Both the position numbers and the translations under genes were made by a program. A model generated the notes under the pieces. It searched no databases. It was not told the origin of the DNA and saw only the letters and a list, made by a program, of their open reading frames with translations. DNA of 64,000 nt from the NCBI GenBank assembly GCA_028554645.1, contig JAQOOI010000069.1, forward strand, positions 558,001 to 622,000. The letters are read 5' to 3'. Source of the stretch: Omphalotus guepiniiformis (lineage: Eukaryota > Basidiomycota > Agaricomycetes > Agaricales > Omphalotaceae). The stretch's first letter is position 1. Each line of letters starts with the position of its first letter. This document shows, in pieces, positions 36,810-50,100 of the stretch.

Positions 36810-39265
36810 AGCCGCAACTCCATCCCTCCCAAGTTTCCCGCCTAATATTAGCTCAGTGCTAGCAGCCCCTCAGCTTCGTCTGCGCAGACCGATTCATTCT
36901 ATCGCATTCTTCTGCTTTCATTAGCACTAGCATAATGGTTATGGCATATACCAATTCCTACTGAGACTCTCGAATCTTTCACTAACTATTAGTACTAAAC
37001 TGCCTAATGAAAAGTATTGTGATTTCATTGAGAGAAAGATTCGCGAAAGATATTGAACTCTGACTGTATATTACCAAAAAGAATATCAAAGGTATGCGCG
37101 TCTTGACAAGGATTGCGGTAGCTTACGGAAATCCTTGGCAAAACTCTGCAAAACCTCGCTAATTCTGCAGGGGGCCGGCTATTTCGTCCGCATTTTTGAA
37201 ACTTTGCTAATCTGCTGAATGTCACCGCATTATTCTTAATTATTGTGGATTAGCCAAATGTCTGGCCACATTTTGCAGAGACGGTTTTCCTGATGTTCTA
37301 ACCAATCGTGAAGGGAATGCGTAGTATTAGTACGTGCTTTTGCTTCTCATGCTCACTGAGTTGACACTGTTCAAGGTGCACGGGCTGCGTTGGTCATTCT
37401 CCTTGCGCCGAATTTCGAGCGCCTGCTTTAGATGCTAGCTACATTTTCGGATGGTCTACTTCTCTCGCGATCGAGTTCGCCTCGAATGAAGACAGTGATA
37501 CGGTTTTGAATGTGCTGGGTCTACAACTGGTACTATCAGCGAACGTTCTCCAAGGCTCCTCGAGGTACACGCACGATACAAGCACCTGAGCTAGCTTTGG
37601 GCACTCGTCATGGGAACCGACTCGTTCCTTCAAGACCCTCAGGTATGGTACACCAGCCCGATGGTACCGGGGGGTCTCAATGCTGCGGACGTTGCCGTGT
37701 ACGACTCGGAGTCGTTGCCGTTATCTTGTGGGCGGAAAGCGTGCGTATGTGGCGGATCGCGAACGTGTCTTTCAACGTCGACACAATTGTGCGTCCAAGA
37801 CGGCCGGGCCGGGTACTGGGCTTGTATTCGTCGGGTTTTTAGGTCAAATGGACCCTTTCAAACGGTGAAAGTTGAGTATATGCGGCATATGTACTCAGAC
37901 AGGAACAAGAATACGGAACAAGGAACGTACCAGCACGCACCATGCTCGCTGGCAGAACGTCGTGCACGGGTAATACGCATACACCAAGCCCACGAACGCC
38001 GGTGACATCAGCACGGTCATCGGGAACCCGTGGCGGACTGTGGGACCTGACTGGACTTTGAAAAGGTCACGGATGTTCCAGACTTCCAGTCAAGGAATTT
38101 GAAGAAAAGAGATATATGCCCCTCGAGGACTTACTCGGATTTGGGGCTGGTCTCAGATATATTCGAATTCGCAGAAGTGTCCCTGCTCCTGGCTCTCGTC
38201 GCTTGCTGAAGCCAGAAGTTCAAACGTTCGTCTACATATGTACGCCGATGTACGCCGATCTTACAATGCCTATTCCTTTGAATCAAGACCTCTCCGTTCT
38301 TGCTCCGACGTTGACGAACAACCAAAGCTGAACCAAAGCCTACCAGGCCTGATAATTCGTCCTCCGGTAACACAGGGTAAACAGACGACCCCAGGCGCTT
38401 CCTTCAGAGAGTTCCTTGCTCCTATTTCGCTGTCATAGACCCTGACATAACAGTTTTCGCCTGGTTTCCGCAGTGTTTCCGCCGACAGGCTCCGACAGCC
38501 CGCGTAGCTGACTTTAGCTGAGGCAGCCTGGCTCCATGTTCTCTATCCTTTTCCGGGAAACGTCGTTTAGCTAGTGCTATCCCGATATATCTTTGTTGCG
38601 ATCTGAATGAAGTAATTGTCTGGCGCCACTTCCGCCACTGCATGATGTCCAGAGGGAGGACATGAGTAAGTATCATGGTTCATGCTAACACAGGCGTTTC
38701 ATGGCGTTTCATCGTCCAAACGTTCAACAGTTGACAGGATACCATCCGATATTTGATTTTTCATTGTATGCAATAGACTCAGAAAAACACAGTTGAACAT
38801 CGGTTAGAATTGTTGTATCATAGTTGACGAAAGAGAGAACGTGATCGTACGAAATTTTCTTGCAAGAAAATGATGATTGCCAGTGATTGGTACTTAGCCG
38901 ACAGGGTCTTCCTCGAATTCTTATTACGACCCTCTATATGCCGCCTTGAGTCCTGACCGTATGGATCACTGTCGAGCGTCTTCTTGTGCGACGTTCTGCT
39001 TGCTTTCTTTGCTAGGTTATCTATCAATCAAACAGGTCTAATTGCAGCAAACTTTCCGAGGAGAAGAAGGGGAATCTCTTGAAGTGGGCCCCTTTCTTTG
39101 CTCAAAACACGTCTATCACCACGGGGACGCAACTGTGTTGCACTTCTCTTAACGACCTGCTGTCTCTACGTCTCATAAATACTCACATTCGCTCAAATTG
39201 TGCCAGACATCGGCCTTGGACCGATCTTCCCTTGTCCGGCCAGGAACGATCGTTGCTTATCCTTA
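36810..39265. other. 2.4 kb intergenic region
   Basis: No gene is supported. Overlapping frames near 37510-38005 have no motif and no intron logic. The sequence at 37125-37270 is rich in GCAAA/TTTGC words, much like the stretch at 55084-55200, but no repeat unit could be defined by eye. Confidence 0.35.
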
Positions 39266-42200
39266 ATGACAAGAACCTTTTGGACTTTCATATACGCGCT
39301 CTCATTTATGACATTTTCGGATTCGAAAACAACAGGGTGTTCTTGGTCCAGGACACAGGAATCCTCATCCGACAACAATGTCTTAGACAGTTGTGCGGGT
39401 AGCTCGGACGCGTACGCTCAGAGAGCTTTCGTTCACGCGCACTCTTCTCAATCACCCAACGTTTGGCCGATGGGTCAATTGGACGTGTCAATACGCCTGT
39501 CGCCTGGTTCTGGATCTGATGGCGAGGCTCATGGAAGCTGGCTTCATTCGTCAGCGATAGACGCGGAAGGGAGCAGCGATAGAGGGGTAGCTAATCTTCT
39601 TGAGGGTCAGGCAATTGTGGAAGATAGGCATTGGCAAACGAATACGTAAGTAGCGTAATCTCTCCTCGAGAAGAGTGCCGAAGCCTGAAGGTTATTTACA
39701 CAGACCTAGCAGCGAATCTCACGGTACGGTGGAGGGATCTACTAGTATTACTGCGTATTACTATCCTCTTCCGCCGCCACCACCGCTGCCACCACCTCTG
39801 GTCTCTGGGCCTCCTCATCGTTCTCGTTGGGAGACAATTGCGACTGGAGTTACCGCTTTAGCGGCGTCGCATGACAGCTTCTATGAGACAGGCAAAATGG
39901 ACATGAGAGGGTGCAGAAAGAGGGAGCGTCTCAGGAGGCAGTCGCCTTCGTAAGTACCGTAATACTTTGCCCAACATTAATCCTGACACGTGTAGCAGGG
40001 ATCAACTATCCTCTACCATTGCATCTGCAACACAGGTCACCGTGTATGTTGTTATATCAATTTTCTTCCAGTGTCACTAACAAACGTGATGAATAGAGAT
40101 GCTACTGTGGCGAGTTCGCCTGCGGCCTTTCCTTCGGTTTCCGCACCGGCTTCAGATTCGACTACGGAGTCGGTGATCACGACAGTGATGTCGTTGACTT
40201 CCTCACCGTTGTCAAATGACAGAACCCAGATTTCTTCGGTATCCTCACCAGTATCACCGATTTCCGCGTCTCCTGCGACTTCGCTTGCTGCTCCTACTAT
40301 ATTCACGTCAACTATATCTACGCCTTTAGCGTCGTTCTCATCCCCGTTATCCGTTACGTCCATGGAGTCGACATCGACCTTTTCCACTGCTTCTACTGAA
40401 AGCTTAACGACTTCCTCGTCTTCGGCTTCGTCAGAGTCCAGTTCCCAATCCACTGGTGCGTTTTCTACCACCGTGTTGGCTCTACTATCGCTCAGAAATC
40501 GCGCGATTTCGGCACATCTAGATTTGTCTACCACCTCCACCTCTAGTCTCACTACATCACAGGACGGGTCAACAAGCTCAAGTCTAAGCACAAGTTCCTC
40601 AAGCTCAAGTACTGTTAGTTCTGGCTCGATTTCAAGCATCTCTAGTACCTCTTCGTCTGTTCCTCAGTCGTCTTCGTCTGCTGCTTCTTCATCAACCTCC
40701 TCTTTGTCGTGAGTAGTTATTCCTAATTTGTCTTCATTTCCTATCTAAACACATTCTATCTCAGATCGACGTTCTCACAGTCGCCTTCATCTTCACTGTC
40801 GTCGTCAAGTGTTTTCTCTTCGTCTTTTCCCCCGTCCACTACCACCACACCAATAATGACTGCGCCAACGTCTTTTTCTTCCTCCTCGTCCTCATTTTCC
40901 TCCTCTTCTATCATGTCGCTTCCACTATCACCTCCAGCAACAAGTTCTACGCCCGATGAATCTTCTATGGATTTCACCGATACTATCGTCTTCACAGCCA
41001 CTATGACTGTGACGCCTTCTCGCACTATCTTTATGTCGTATACGTCCACGTTCACAACCACGCAGTTCTCTACTCTGACTCTTCCCAACGGTCAGACGTC
41101 CCGAACCCCTACCAATACCGAAACAGTCGTCACGTCAGGCGTTCTTAGCACACAACCTCCGAATACCCCCGGAAACGCGTTCGCACGGAACAAAGGTGCT
41201 ATCATCGGAGTGTCAATTGGCGGCGTAGTCGCGCTGATTGCGGGTGTGCTTGTGGTGTTCTTTTTCTGCGGACGTTGGCGAAGACGGAATGCTATGGCTG
41301 GGGATAACGTTATGAAGGAGATGGGTCCGACAACGCGAACCGGGAGACTGGCTGCTACGTTGGGACTAGCGGGTATGGGAAAGCCGGGACTTGCGCGTGA
41401 TGGTAGTGGAAGTGCTAGTTCCAGACAGGTGCTGAATAGGAATTATTCCTCGACTTCGACATCGTGGAGACCGCCTTTATCCGGGGAGGATGATGGAGAT
41501 GATGCGTTCTCTGCGGGGCATTTGTCTGGCGTTCTGCAGTCACCGCATTCTACAGGGTATGCGATGGGCGTTGGTTCTCGTATAGAGGATGGAGGCGCTC
41601 ACAGTGTCAGTGGAGATGAACATGGGAGCTCAAACGGTCATGGAACAGGCGTAATAGGACCTTCAAGTAACATGGAGCATACTGCAAATATATCTCGCAG
41701 TGGATCTGTTGCTCAGATGCAGATGCAGCAGCAACAGGCGTTCACTTTCAACAAGATGCCCGGGTTCGGACAGGCTGCGGAAAGTATGACTGGTTTAGCT
41801 GGGAGTTCTATGTCTTCTCCTGTTCCTCCGCCGTCTCCAAGCTCTCAGATAAATCGACACTCATCCGGTCCTGGTCCTGATCCTGGTTTGTGGTATGCAA
41901 CAGGGCGTGTTGGAGATGAACCTGCCTCTGTGCTCCCTACCTCCCCTGCCTCGGTCGTAACTGCCTCATCTTTACACGGTCATTCGTCAACTTCTGGACA
42001 TAACGATACCCAGTGCCTGTCCCGAAGCGGGAGTTCATTAACTCAGCCAATCACGAGCACTACTCCCGTTGAGACCTCTTCAAGTAACTCTCATTCGAAC
42101 TCGGATACCCATATTGGGATTATGCTACCAAGAGTAAAGATTAGCAAGGCCACACCACCAAGTAGTTTCCGAGAGGACCGCGATCCTAAGCAGAAGAGGC

Positions 42201-42852
42201 GTTTATCTGATACGAGGTCTCTCAAGGGATTTGTGGAAAGGTTGCGTGGTGGGCGTAGTTCCACGCAAGGAAGCCCGGACACGATACCTGCGTCCTCGTC
42301 GTTCTACCCTCCGGAATCGTTTGCTGCCGGTGGTTCTCCTGCGCCGTCATCTCTTCTCAATCCGCCCTTACCTCCCAATCTTGTTAGACCGAAGATACCA
42401 TTGGCCGATCTTGGTTCAGGTGCCGCGCCTTGGAATGAAGAATCGACGGAAGGGTTTGCTAGTGTCGAAGGAATAACGCGAATGTGGCCTCAACCTATGC
42501 CGCCACCTTTTCCGTCTCCTGCCATTACCGAAGACTCGGAAGTGTTACCTGAAGGGCTACTTAACCCTGACCTCGCACTTCCTCAAACAAGAAGCCAGAT
42601 AGGCTTTACGCCTCGGCCGAGCTTAGGGAGTCTCAGGGATCATGTTGATTATTCCAGACCATTTAGCGGGGTAAGTCTCAGTTTAAGGTGTAGGTTGTGT
42701 TTCAGACCCTGAATTGTTCTTGTTCTTAGCTTGTCTTCAATCGGATGGATAGTTCGACTTCATTCGCTACCACTACCACAACGGATGGGGCTCACCACAC
42801 TGCACATGCGATAGAGACTTCTAACGGGGACGGACAAACAAGACCAGACTGA
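39266..42852 (+). CDS. Mucin-like Ser/Thr-rich type I membrane protein (SKG6/Mid2-type layout)
   Basis: The start chosen at 39266 gives a signal-like N-terminus (MTRTFWTFIYALSFMTFSDS). After a first domain with PLPPPPPLPPPL comes a long Ser/Thr region over several exons (TTSSSSASSESSSQS and similar), probably heavily O-glycosylated. One membrane helix follows: GAIIGVSIGGVVALIAGVLV, then VFFFCGRWRRR as stop-transfer. The cytoplasmic part, over 400 residues, is Ser/Pro-rich and disordered-looking. The last exon, after a GTAAGT...CTTAG intron, ends GDGQTRPD and the stop at 42850. The layout matches fungal cell-surface sensors and SKG6/AXL2-type membrane proteins: signal peptide, mucin stalk, single helix with basic flank. 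A cell-wall sensing role is inference. Total length is about 1,050 residues. The exact start and first introns are uncertain. Confidence 0.7.
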
Positions 42853-43508
42853 ATGACTCTTTTTTTGCACATTAGAGCAAAACACTCCTCTTTTCCGCAC
42901 TCTCAGTTCGCGATCCCTTCGCACTATGCCCACCCTCTTGGTATTTGCTAAGTTGTTGCCATAAGCCACTTATACCACTATGTTTGGGGTTGCTGGATGT
43001 GCTCTGTTTTTTTTTGCCTTTCTTGTCACGATCCAACACACGAATGTGATTTGGGCGAGGAACATGCTGTCATCTTCTATCTCTAGCGAATGATCACACG
43101 TCCCTTATCTTGAAGGGAGTGAGGCGCTCCGCCCTTTGAGGTAGATGAATCAACGGACCGTAGCCCATGGCGCAATTTGATCTTTAGACTTTTACGGTCG
43201 TATACCAGTCATCGATACCCTTACCCACGCGTAACCGCATACACGCTCACTTCGAAATCACCCTCATTTCATTATGCCGCCTTTAGTGTTCATGCACATG
43301 CATTTGCTTTCCACCGCATTTCTTTCTAGAGTACACATACACGCTATTCAAGCAAGACTTCCCGAACCTCATCATTTATCTTATTTCATTTATTTCTGTA
43401 TAATTTTCATTAACCTGTAGTAATAGATCACATACATACCCAAGATATAGCAAGACACATTCGCATACTTATGGAAGAATTGTGTTTGAATTTGATATCA
43501 GTTGTGAT
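42853..43508. other. Convergent intergenic region
   Basis: This holds the 3' flanks of the mucin-like gene and the P450 gene. Nothing else is seen. Confidence 0.5.
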
Positions 43509-45734
43509 TCATCGCTCTCCTAGCCGTAATGATTCTGCAGATGTGGCAGACCGCGGCCTTATCGTACATTGATAGGGGACTGGATGACTGGAAAACGAGG
43601 GAGAAAAGTATGAGTATATGCACGTTTCGAGCTCAGGACACCACTCACATTGTGAATCCAGCTTCGAACTTGATCTCAGGCTCTATGACGGTTCCAGTAG
43701 AGCTTACCGGCTTGGAGATTCTCGACGTAGCTAATATTGTAGCGATAGCAATCCAGATACTGGCATCGGCAAGATGACGCCCGGGACAAATCCTGAAGAA
43801 AGATCTTTGTAATGTGGATATTCTGGGCTTATAACTTTAATGCTTACCTGCGCCCGAATCCAAACGTCGTGGTCGGATATGGCTCTGCTTTTCCTTCCGG
43901 CTTCGGAAGGTAGCGAGACGGATTGAATTCATCTGGATTATGATATATAGTACTGTTCCGACACATTCCTCTTCGTGCTTGTCAGTTTAGAAGGAACTCG
44001 GAGCAGGAATAGACAATTCACTTGATGTTTGCGATTACAATGGATCCTTTGGGAATGTACATTTCTCTATACACGTCGTGCTCTGTTGAGCGATGCGGTA
44101 CACCTTAAGGGTCTCTTTCGTCAGCCATGGGTATTCCTGAGCTTACGAGCCACGAACCGAGAGGGGTAACAGGATACCATCTACGACCATCCTTGTTGAG
44201 TAATTTGGAGCATGAGTTACTACAACGATGTAACCTACCTGTAGGTTTCTTGTAGTACACATTCGAGATACGGCAACAACGGTCGATCTTCAAACTCCGG
44301 CAGACGATCCCTTCCGATGACAGCATCGAGCTCTTCCTGAACCTTGGTCTGGCATTCAGGGTGACTGAGCATAGCTAACAAAAAGACTGATAGTGTAGAC
44401 CAGGTCTGATGAGGCACACTTCTTAGCAGGATTCACGCATGAAGATATCGCTAGACTTTGTTTGGATGCTCACTGTATCTGATCCAGCGATGAACATTGT
44501 ACCGGCGGCACCTTTGATGTCCTCAAACTCCGATCGAGTAGTATCGGCGTTGTATCCTTGCTCCTGCAACTGGTCCAGATGCGAGGACACGAAGGATCGT
44601 TGTTCAGGTGTCCCGTTGGCCTATGTGACAGCAAGATGATATCAGGAAAGAAATCACTGTACAAGATATATCGCACCATTTCTTCCATGACCATATTGAA
44701 TGGGTGATCAAATAATTTGCATATCGCACTTCTGAATTTTCGCCCATACTGAGCATAATACGTTCCAGGACACCACGAAGGCAGATACTGCACTATAGAG
44801 CACATGTCAATTAGCTCAGTGCCATAGTACTGATAAAGTTCTATACGTACAAAACGGGAACAAGTCAACGAGCGTATTTCCCACTGGACCGGACTTCTTC
44901 AGTACAGACGCAGCTTCGCTGGCGATCTCGAGGAGCGGATCGTCATCGGAGGTGATTGTACGTCCATACGCAATTTCGATTACGATGGCGGTGGCAAATC
45001 TGCGATTGAGAGGAAGCTCGAATCAAAAGTTGTATCTAAACACAGATACCACACAACCTGCGAGAAAACGACGTTGACTGACCGACTGAGAAACTTTTCG
45101 TGCTCGCCTGACGTTTGCAGTAAATTGGAAGCTAGAACCCGGGCTTCACGGACTTGAATTGGGCGAAAAGATGCACATTCAGGACGACCAAAGTAATTCT
45201 GGAAGAACCTTCTATGTTTGAAGAACTGTTTCCCGTACTCTAGCACGGTTAGCGTTCTTTGAAGACCCATCCTGAAGAACGGTTAAATGTTGTAAACCAA
45301 TAGCAGAGTGAATCATGACACACATTTTGAGGAGTACAAGATTCGGACGGCAGCTATAGATAGCACTCCGCTTTTCCAGCAAGTCAACTGCAGCCTGTTC
45401 ACTGTCCAAGATAATCAAAGAGCGTCCGAGAAAATGCAGATGAATGACATCTCCTGTGCAAACTTTGAATTTGATTTGCTATCGAAGAAAAGTCTGGTTT
45501 TACGGTACCATAAATACTTGCCCAGCTGTGGAACAAGTCGTCTGGGGTCTTGTCGGGTACACAAAACAGATGGCCCACTATTGGAAGTGGAGGAGGCCCA
45601 GTCGGTAGATTGTATCTTCTTGACTCCGCTTTTCGTCGACGCCAATCACGAAGATCATAATTGAATAGAATATACGCGAAGCATGCGGTCAGAGTCAAAG
45701 CTGGAATAACATGAGCAGTCGAAAAGTTGAACAT
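43509..45734 (-). CDS. Cytochrome P450 monooxygenase
   Basis: The start at 45734 (MFNFSTAHVIPALTLTACFA) gives an N-terminal ER anchor, then the proline hinge LPTGPPPLPIVGHLF. The protein, about 510 residues over roughly nine exons, shows the P450 landmarks in order: helix-I AGSDTTWSTLSVFLLAM (intron inside), ExxR as LECVLQETYRWYPV, the PERF-region FNPSRYLPKPEG, and the heme loop FGFGRRICPGRHLADASIWI with the thiolate Cys. The last exon ends SAESLRLGER. It resembles the broad basidiomycete group annotated as O-methylsterigmatocystin oxidoreductase-like, but substrate cannot be inferred. The electron donor should be the ER reductase, encoded elsewhere. No biosynthetic partner is adjacent. The gene appears intact. 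Confidence 0.88.
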
Positions 45735-47189
45735 GGTGCGATAGAGTTCCACAAACCAGGACTTACGTGTATCTCGGTTCAATGGTCTTAACGCCCCCCT
45801 AGAGCCTGGAGGACCAGGATTACATAAATTGCAGGCATATACCTTCAGAAGAGCCAGATGCTAATAGCCTACGTAGCTAAGCCCGACTTTGGTGGATAGC
45901 TCATCATGGCTTTACTAACGTAAGTCATGGTAGTCTCAGATAATAGCGACGAATGCGAAGAAGTCTCTTTTCTTACCGTAAACCTAATAGAATCTAGCCT
46001 GCACCATGATTTTACAGGGTTCATAGACTTGAACAGGGCCGCAAGGGGCGTAAGTTTGTCGTCTTCAACTTGCTGGTGTGACAGATGATGATCATACCTA
46101 ACTAGTTCAGTCGTTTCCATTCATCTGGTTGTCCACGAAACCGAAAATAGTCCCTATTCTCCCACTGAAAGGGACGGGAAGTTGTTGGAAAAGACACAGA
46201 TGGTTCCTGACTGTGGCGTGTAATCCGAGGAACGACACCACGATGCTGGCTATTTTGATACCTTCATAGCATTCAAATGTTCAACGAGACGTCTCTGCAA
46301 AAATCATGCGAGTTTGTGGTGAGAGAGAGAGGAAAAGGGTCTTCAGTATGGCAATTGCGACTCTTGCGATGTCATGGTTAATGAACAAGTTATGAAGGCT
46401 AGGTTGTAAGGGTTCGGTCTATGACCATGGCCTTTCGTAGATATTATATAATGTAAAACTCACCCTTTCTTGCGTGTCTCATTTTGTATCGCATATATTC
46501 CTGTCGTCGGGAGCTTTGTATACTTGTCGAATGAACGCCATCTTCTCGGCCCAAAACTCGCTTTTCTCTTGATTCTTTTCGGCCGTCTAGCAAGGGTCTT
46601 CGTAGCCCTCACATAGGTCACGACGCGTGCTGGGCCATATCACAGATCATCATCTCAGTATAGGTGTAGTAACCTGGTGAAGTAAACAGATATTTGCTGA
46701 GCAAGTGCTCATTAAGTATTTTATATTTTATAAATGACCACCCCTGGCAACCCAAAAGAAATAAAAAGTAGCGTATGGTCGCTTCGAAGAGTATACAAAA
46801 TAACGATACATGTCAACGGGCGAAGATGGTAATTATGCTATCTAACCGACTAAACAAGAGTGTGAACTTACTATGCGATATTGATAACAATTTAAGACGA
46901 AATAAAAGAAAATCGTGCAAGCAAAGGAAAGGAGTGGACAACGTGGTGGCGAGAAAACGATGTGTAAGTACAGACAGGGGTTTGGGTTGGGTATATCAAG
47001 TTGCTGGAATATATCTATCTATCTACATTGCATTGGTGAGATTGTCTTGAAAGAGTGAAAGAGGAGAGAGAAAAAGAGCGAGAGTGAGCAATTCAATGAG
47101 TATAGATGAATGAAGAATTGATACGAGAATGTCGTTGGACGAAAGCATTGGAAAAAGGAAGAAATATTTGTCCGGATGCGAGCGACTCT
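45735..47189. other. Intergenic region
   Basis: No gene is supported in these 1.45 kb. The stretch from 46700 to 47160 is A-rich, and the gene to its right ends at 47190 on the minus strand. Confidence 0.4.
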
Positions 47190-50100
47190 TCACTCGTAGA
47201 GGTCAAGTTCACTTTCTGCGCTGATAGAGAACCTCAATCGATCTGAAGCCAGTTCCTCGGACGTGCCTACAGTCAAATGCAGCGTTCCACCCGCTCGTGC
47301 ACTTCGTTCTAACAAATCGTCCCATTTGTCAGCCTTTTCTTTTTCTGACAATGGTGTCCGGGGTGTACGTTGACCTGGAGTTCGAGATCTATCCCTTGAA
47401 TCGTGAGCAGAAGTGGGAGTGGGAGAGGAGACAGGTGGAGATGATAGAGATGCGGACCGAATACCAAAAGTATTGGCGGATTGTTGAGGAGGATCATGGG
47501 GAGTGCGGGGAGTTCCCTTGGGGCTTACAGCCGAGTCCGACCGATTCCTCATCTGAGGCGACACTGGAATAGCTGAAGGTACACTGTACCCAAAGACGGA
47601 CTTGCGCGCGGGTCGTGATTTAAACGACCTATCGTCCGTAGTCGTTCCTAGATTTCCATTTGTGACGGATGAAGGGGAGAAGCTAGACTCTGATTTACGT
47701 GAGGGTGCTATCACACGACTCGACGTTGAAGCAGAGACATGACCGGAAGAGACTCTTCTCGGACTTCGAGCAGGAAGAGGAGGAGGAGGGGTCGAAGATG
47801 AAGATGCCTGCGATATACCCTTAGAGTGGGCGACATCGTCAGAACTAGAATTGGGTGAGGGTTTAGATTTCCTTCCTTCGGATGTTGTAGGTCTATTACC
47901 CCAAGCATTGATCGCTGCAGCAGTGGAAAACGTTGGTATGATGGGAGAGGGTGGTCGACCATCGTCTGACAACGGTGGCTGTCTACGTAACATGCTCTCG
48001 TCATCAGCTTCTTGCACCTTCCCATCGGCGTCCTTCCGACGACGTTGAGGAACAGGCAATGAAAACGACGGTTTCTCCTCCTTGGGGGTGGGAACAACGA
48101 CCCAATCATCGTTTGGAGACGATGCACTGCGTTTCGTGTGTGCTTTCAAATTGGATTGCGAATGCGAGTGAGGCATCGATCGATGCGAGGACGTCAGAGA
48201 TGAAGAGGAAATCGAGTTAGAAGTCATGGTGGTGAGTGACAGTCTCCTGGGCCGTATATTGACGTGTTCATTTTCTGGTTTCAGTTCCAACTTGTACAGT
48301 TCACTCGGAGGAACGATATATCGTTGCAACTTCTGAGCCCTTGCTGACGCATTAAGACTCTGAGAGCTGGAACTCGCATTCGCATTCGGTAACGGCGGTA
48401 TTTCGAGCGAGCTAGAAGAGCTTCTCTGGCTATGAGATCGATGGAAAAATTTGGACGAGCCAACTTCGGATGAAGAAACCGGAGAAGAGGAACGAGTCGT
48501 AGTGCTAGGTCTCGTGCTAGTTGACAGGTTTAAATCTGAAGGTGGAGGAACACGAGGGATATTAAAGAGAGGACGATTCGTAGCGCTTGATGACACGGAA
48601 GGTCTACCTGGAGACCCGGAACCGGAGTTGGAAGTCACGGTTGTCACCACAGAACGACTCTGCGAGAGTTTCGGTTGAGGATCAGATTTGCTCCTCTCAT
48701 TAACTCTCGGTCCCTTTGCAAACACGGAGAGATCAGGAGGAAGCATCGGTACAGGCGGCGGTGGACTTGCTGGCGAACCAGAACCACTCCCACTACCCGG
48801 ACAGTCAGCATATTGACTGTGATATTTCTCTCGAAGCCCAGCAGCAGAAATACGCTTCACGATATTCCATAACTTCTTCTTGCCGGCGCTGGCTTGGGAT
48901 TCAACGGGTACATTAGGGTTCACGGGAGAATCCAACGAATCTTCGAGCACTAACAGGCATCAATGAGACAAGCATTACGAAAATGAAAAAGCACGCATAC
49001 CGGGAAATGACTCTTGCAACGGTGTCAGATCAAAGCTCCCATCAACCTTGCCAGTACGAGGAGTAAACGGCGGTAAAGGACTGGCATTCGCTGGCTTATC
49101 AGCATACTTGTCAATCGATAAACGCAAGCTACGACCCCGATCTTGTCCGACGCGCTCAGCCAAAGCAGAACTCTTCCTCAAAACCCCTCTGCGCTCCTGC
49201 AAGCTCGGCCTTCCTTGCTCAATAACAGTTGCAGGTTGTACACTCGAGGTGCTGACTATTTCGAAAGTATCACTCCTACTGGCCATACCACCTCTTAACC
49301 GTCCACTCATCTTTCGACTCAACGTCTTTCCTAGCCCAATTCCGAAGCCTTTGGGTTTGACATAACCTACAGTCACCGAAGAACTGCGCTCCCACACTTC
49401 CGCACCAATCTCGCTCGGCGATTTCCCAGCATCACCCTCACTCGTCAACCCGAGACCTGCACCCAAGTTCGAAGAGAACCCTTCCGCTAAGCTGGTGCTC
49501 CACGAGAACGACGGAATATCCGAAAACGAATCTTCAATGCCGTTAGCGGCAACTACGCGTCCCGAAGTGTCACCAAATACTGTATAGTAAGGACCTGATT
49601 GAGAGTCTTCCAAAGTAGCTGAACCTCTAGGGTTCAATATTAGTCCTGGGGATAGCTTGGCCTTGGATGAGAATTCGGGTGGTGAAGGGCGTGCGGGTGA
49701 CAGTTGATGTGAATTATGAGATGCCATTTTCGATTCATCATTCTCCGGGATGAGACGAGGGCTTCGAGGAATCTGAGAGGGAGATTGGAAATCTTTTGTG
49801 GCGAACAAAGGACCGATCGGTTTCTCTCTTGACGCAACGTTCGAGACGGACGACCTTGAAACCACAACATAGGGTTCCATCGAAGAACCAACGACCTGTT
49901 CCTGTGCGACCTGCCCATTCTCACTACCCCCCACCTTGCTCGCTTCTCTCCCTCTCCTCTCATCTTCCTTCATCCAAATTTCCCTCTCCCTCTCCCGCTC
50001 CTTAGCTCGTTCCTCCCTCTCTCTAACCCTAGCCCGTCCCCGCTCCTGTTGCTGTTTATAAGCCAACATAATCTCTTCCGCAGGTGTCATACCCGACGGT

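Noticed and set aside
37510..38005. Overlapping plus-strand frames of 110-131 codons
   Set aside because: No motif, no splice pattern, and two frames overlap with neither favoured.
40052..40639. Minus-strand acidic open frame of 195 codons
   Set aside because: Antisense to the Ser/Thr-rich stalk of the mucin-like gene.
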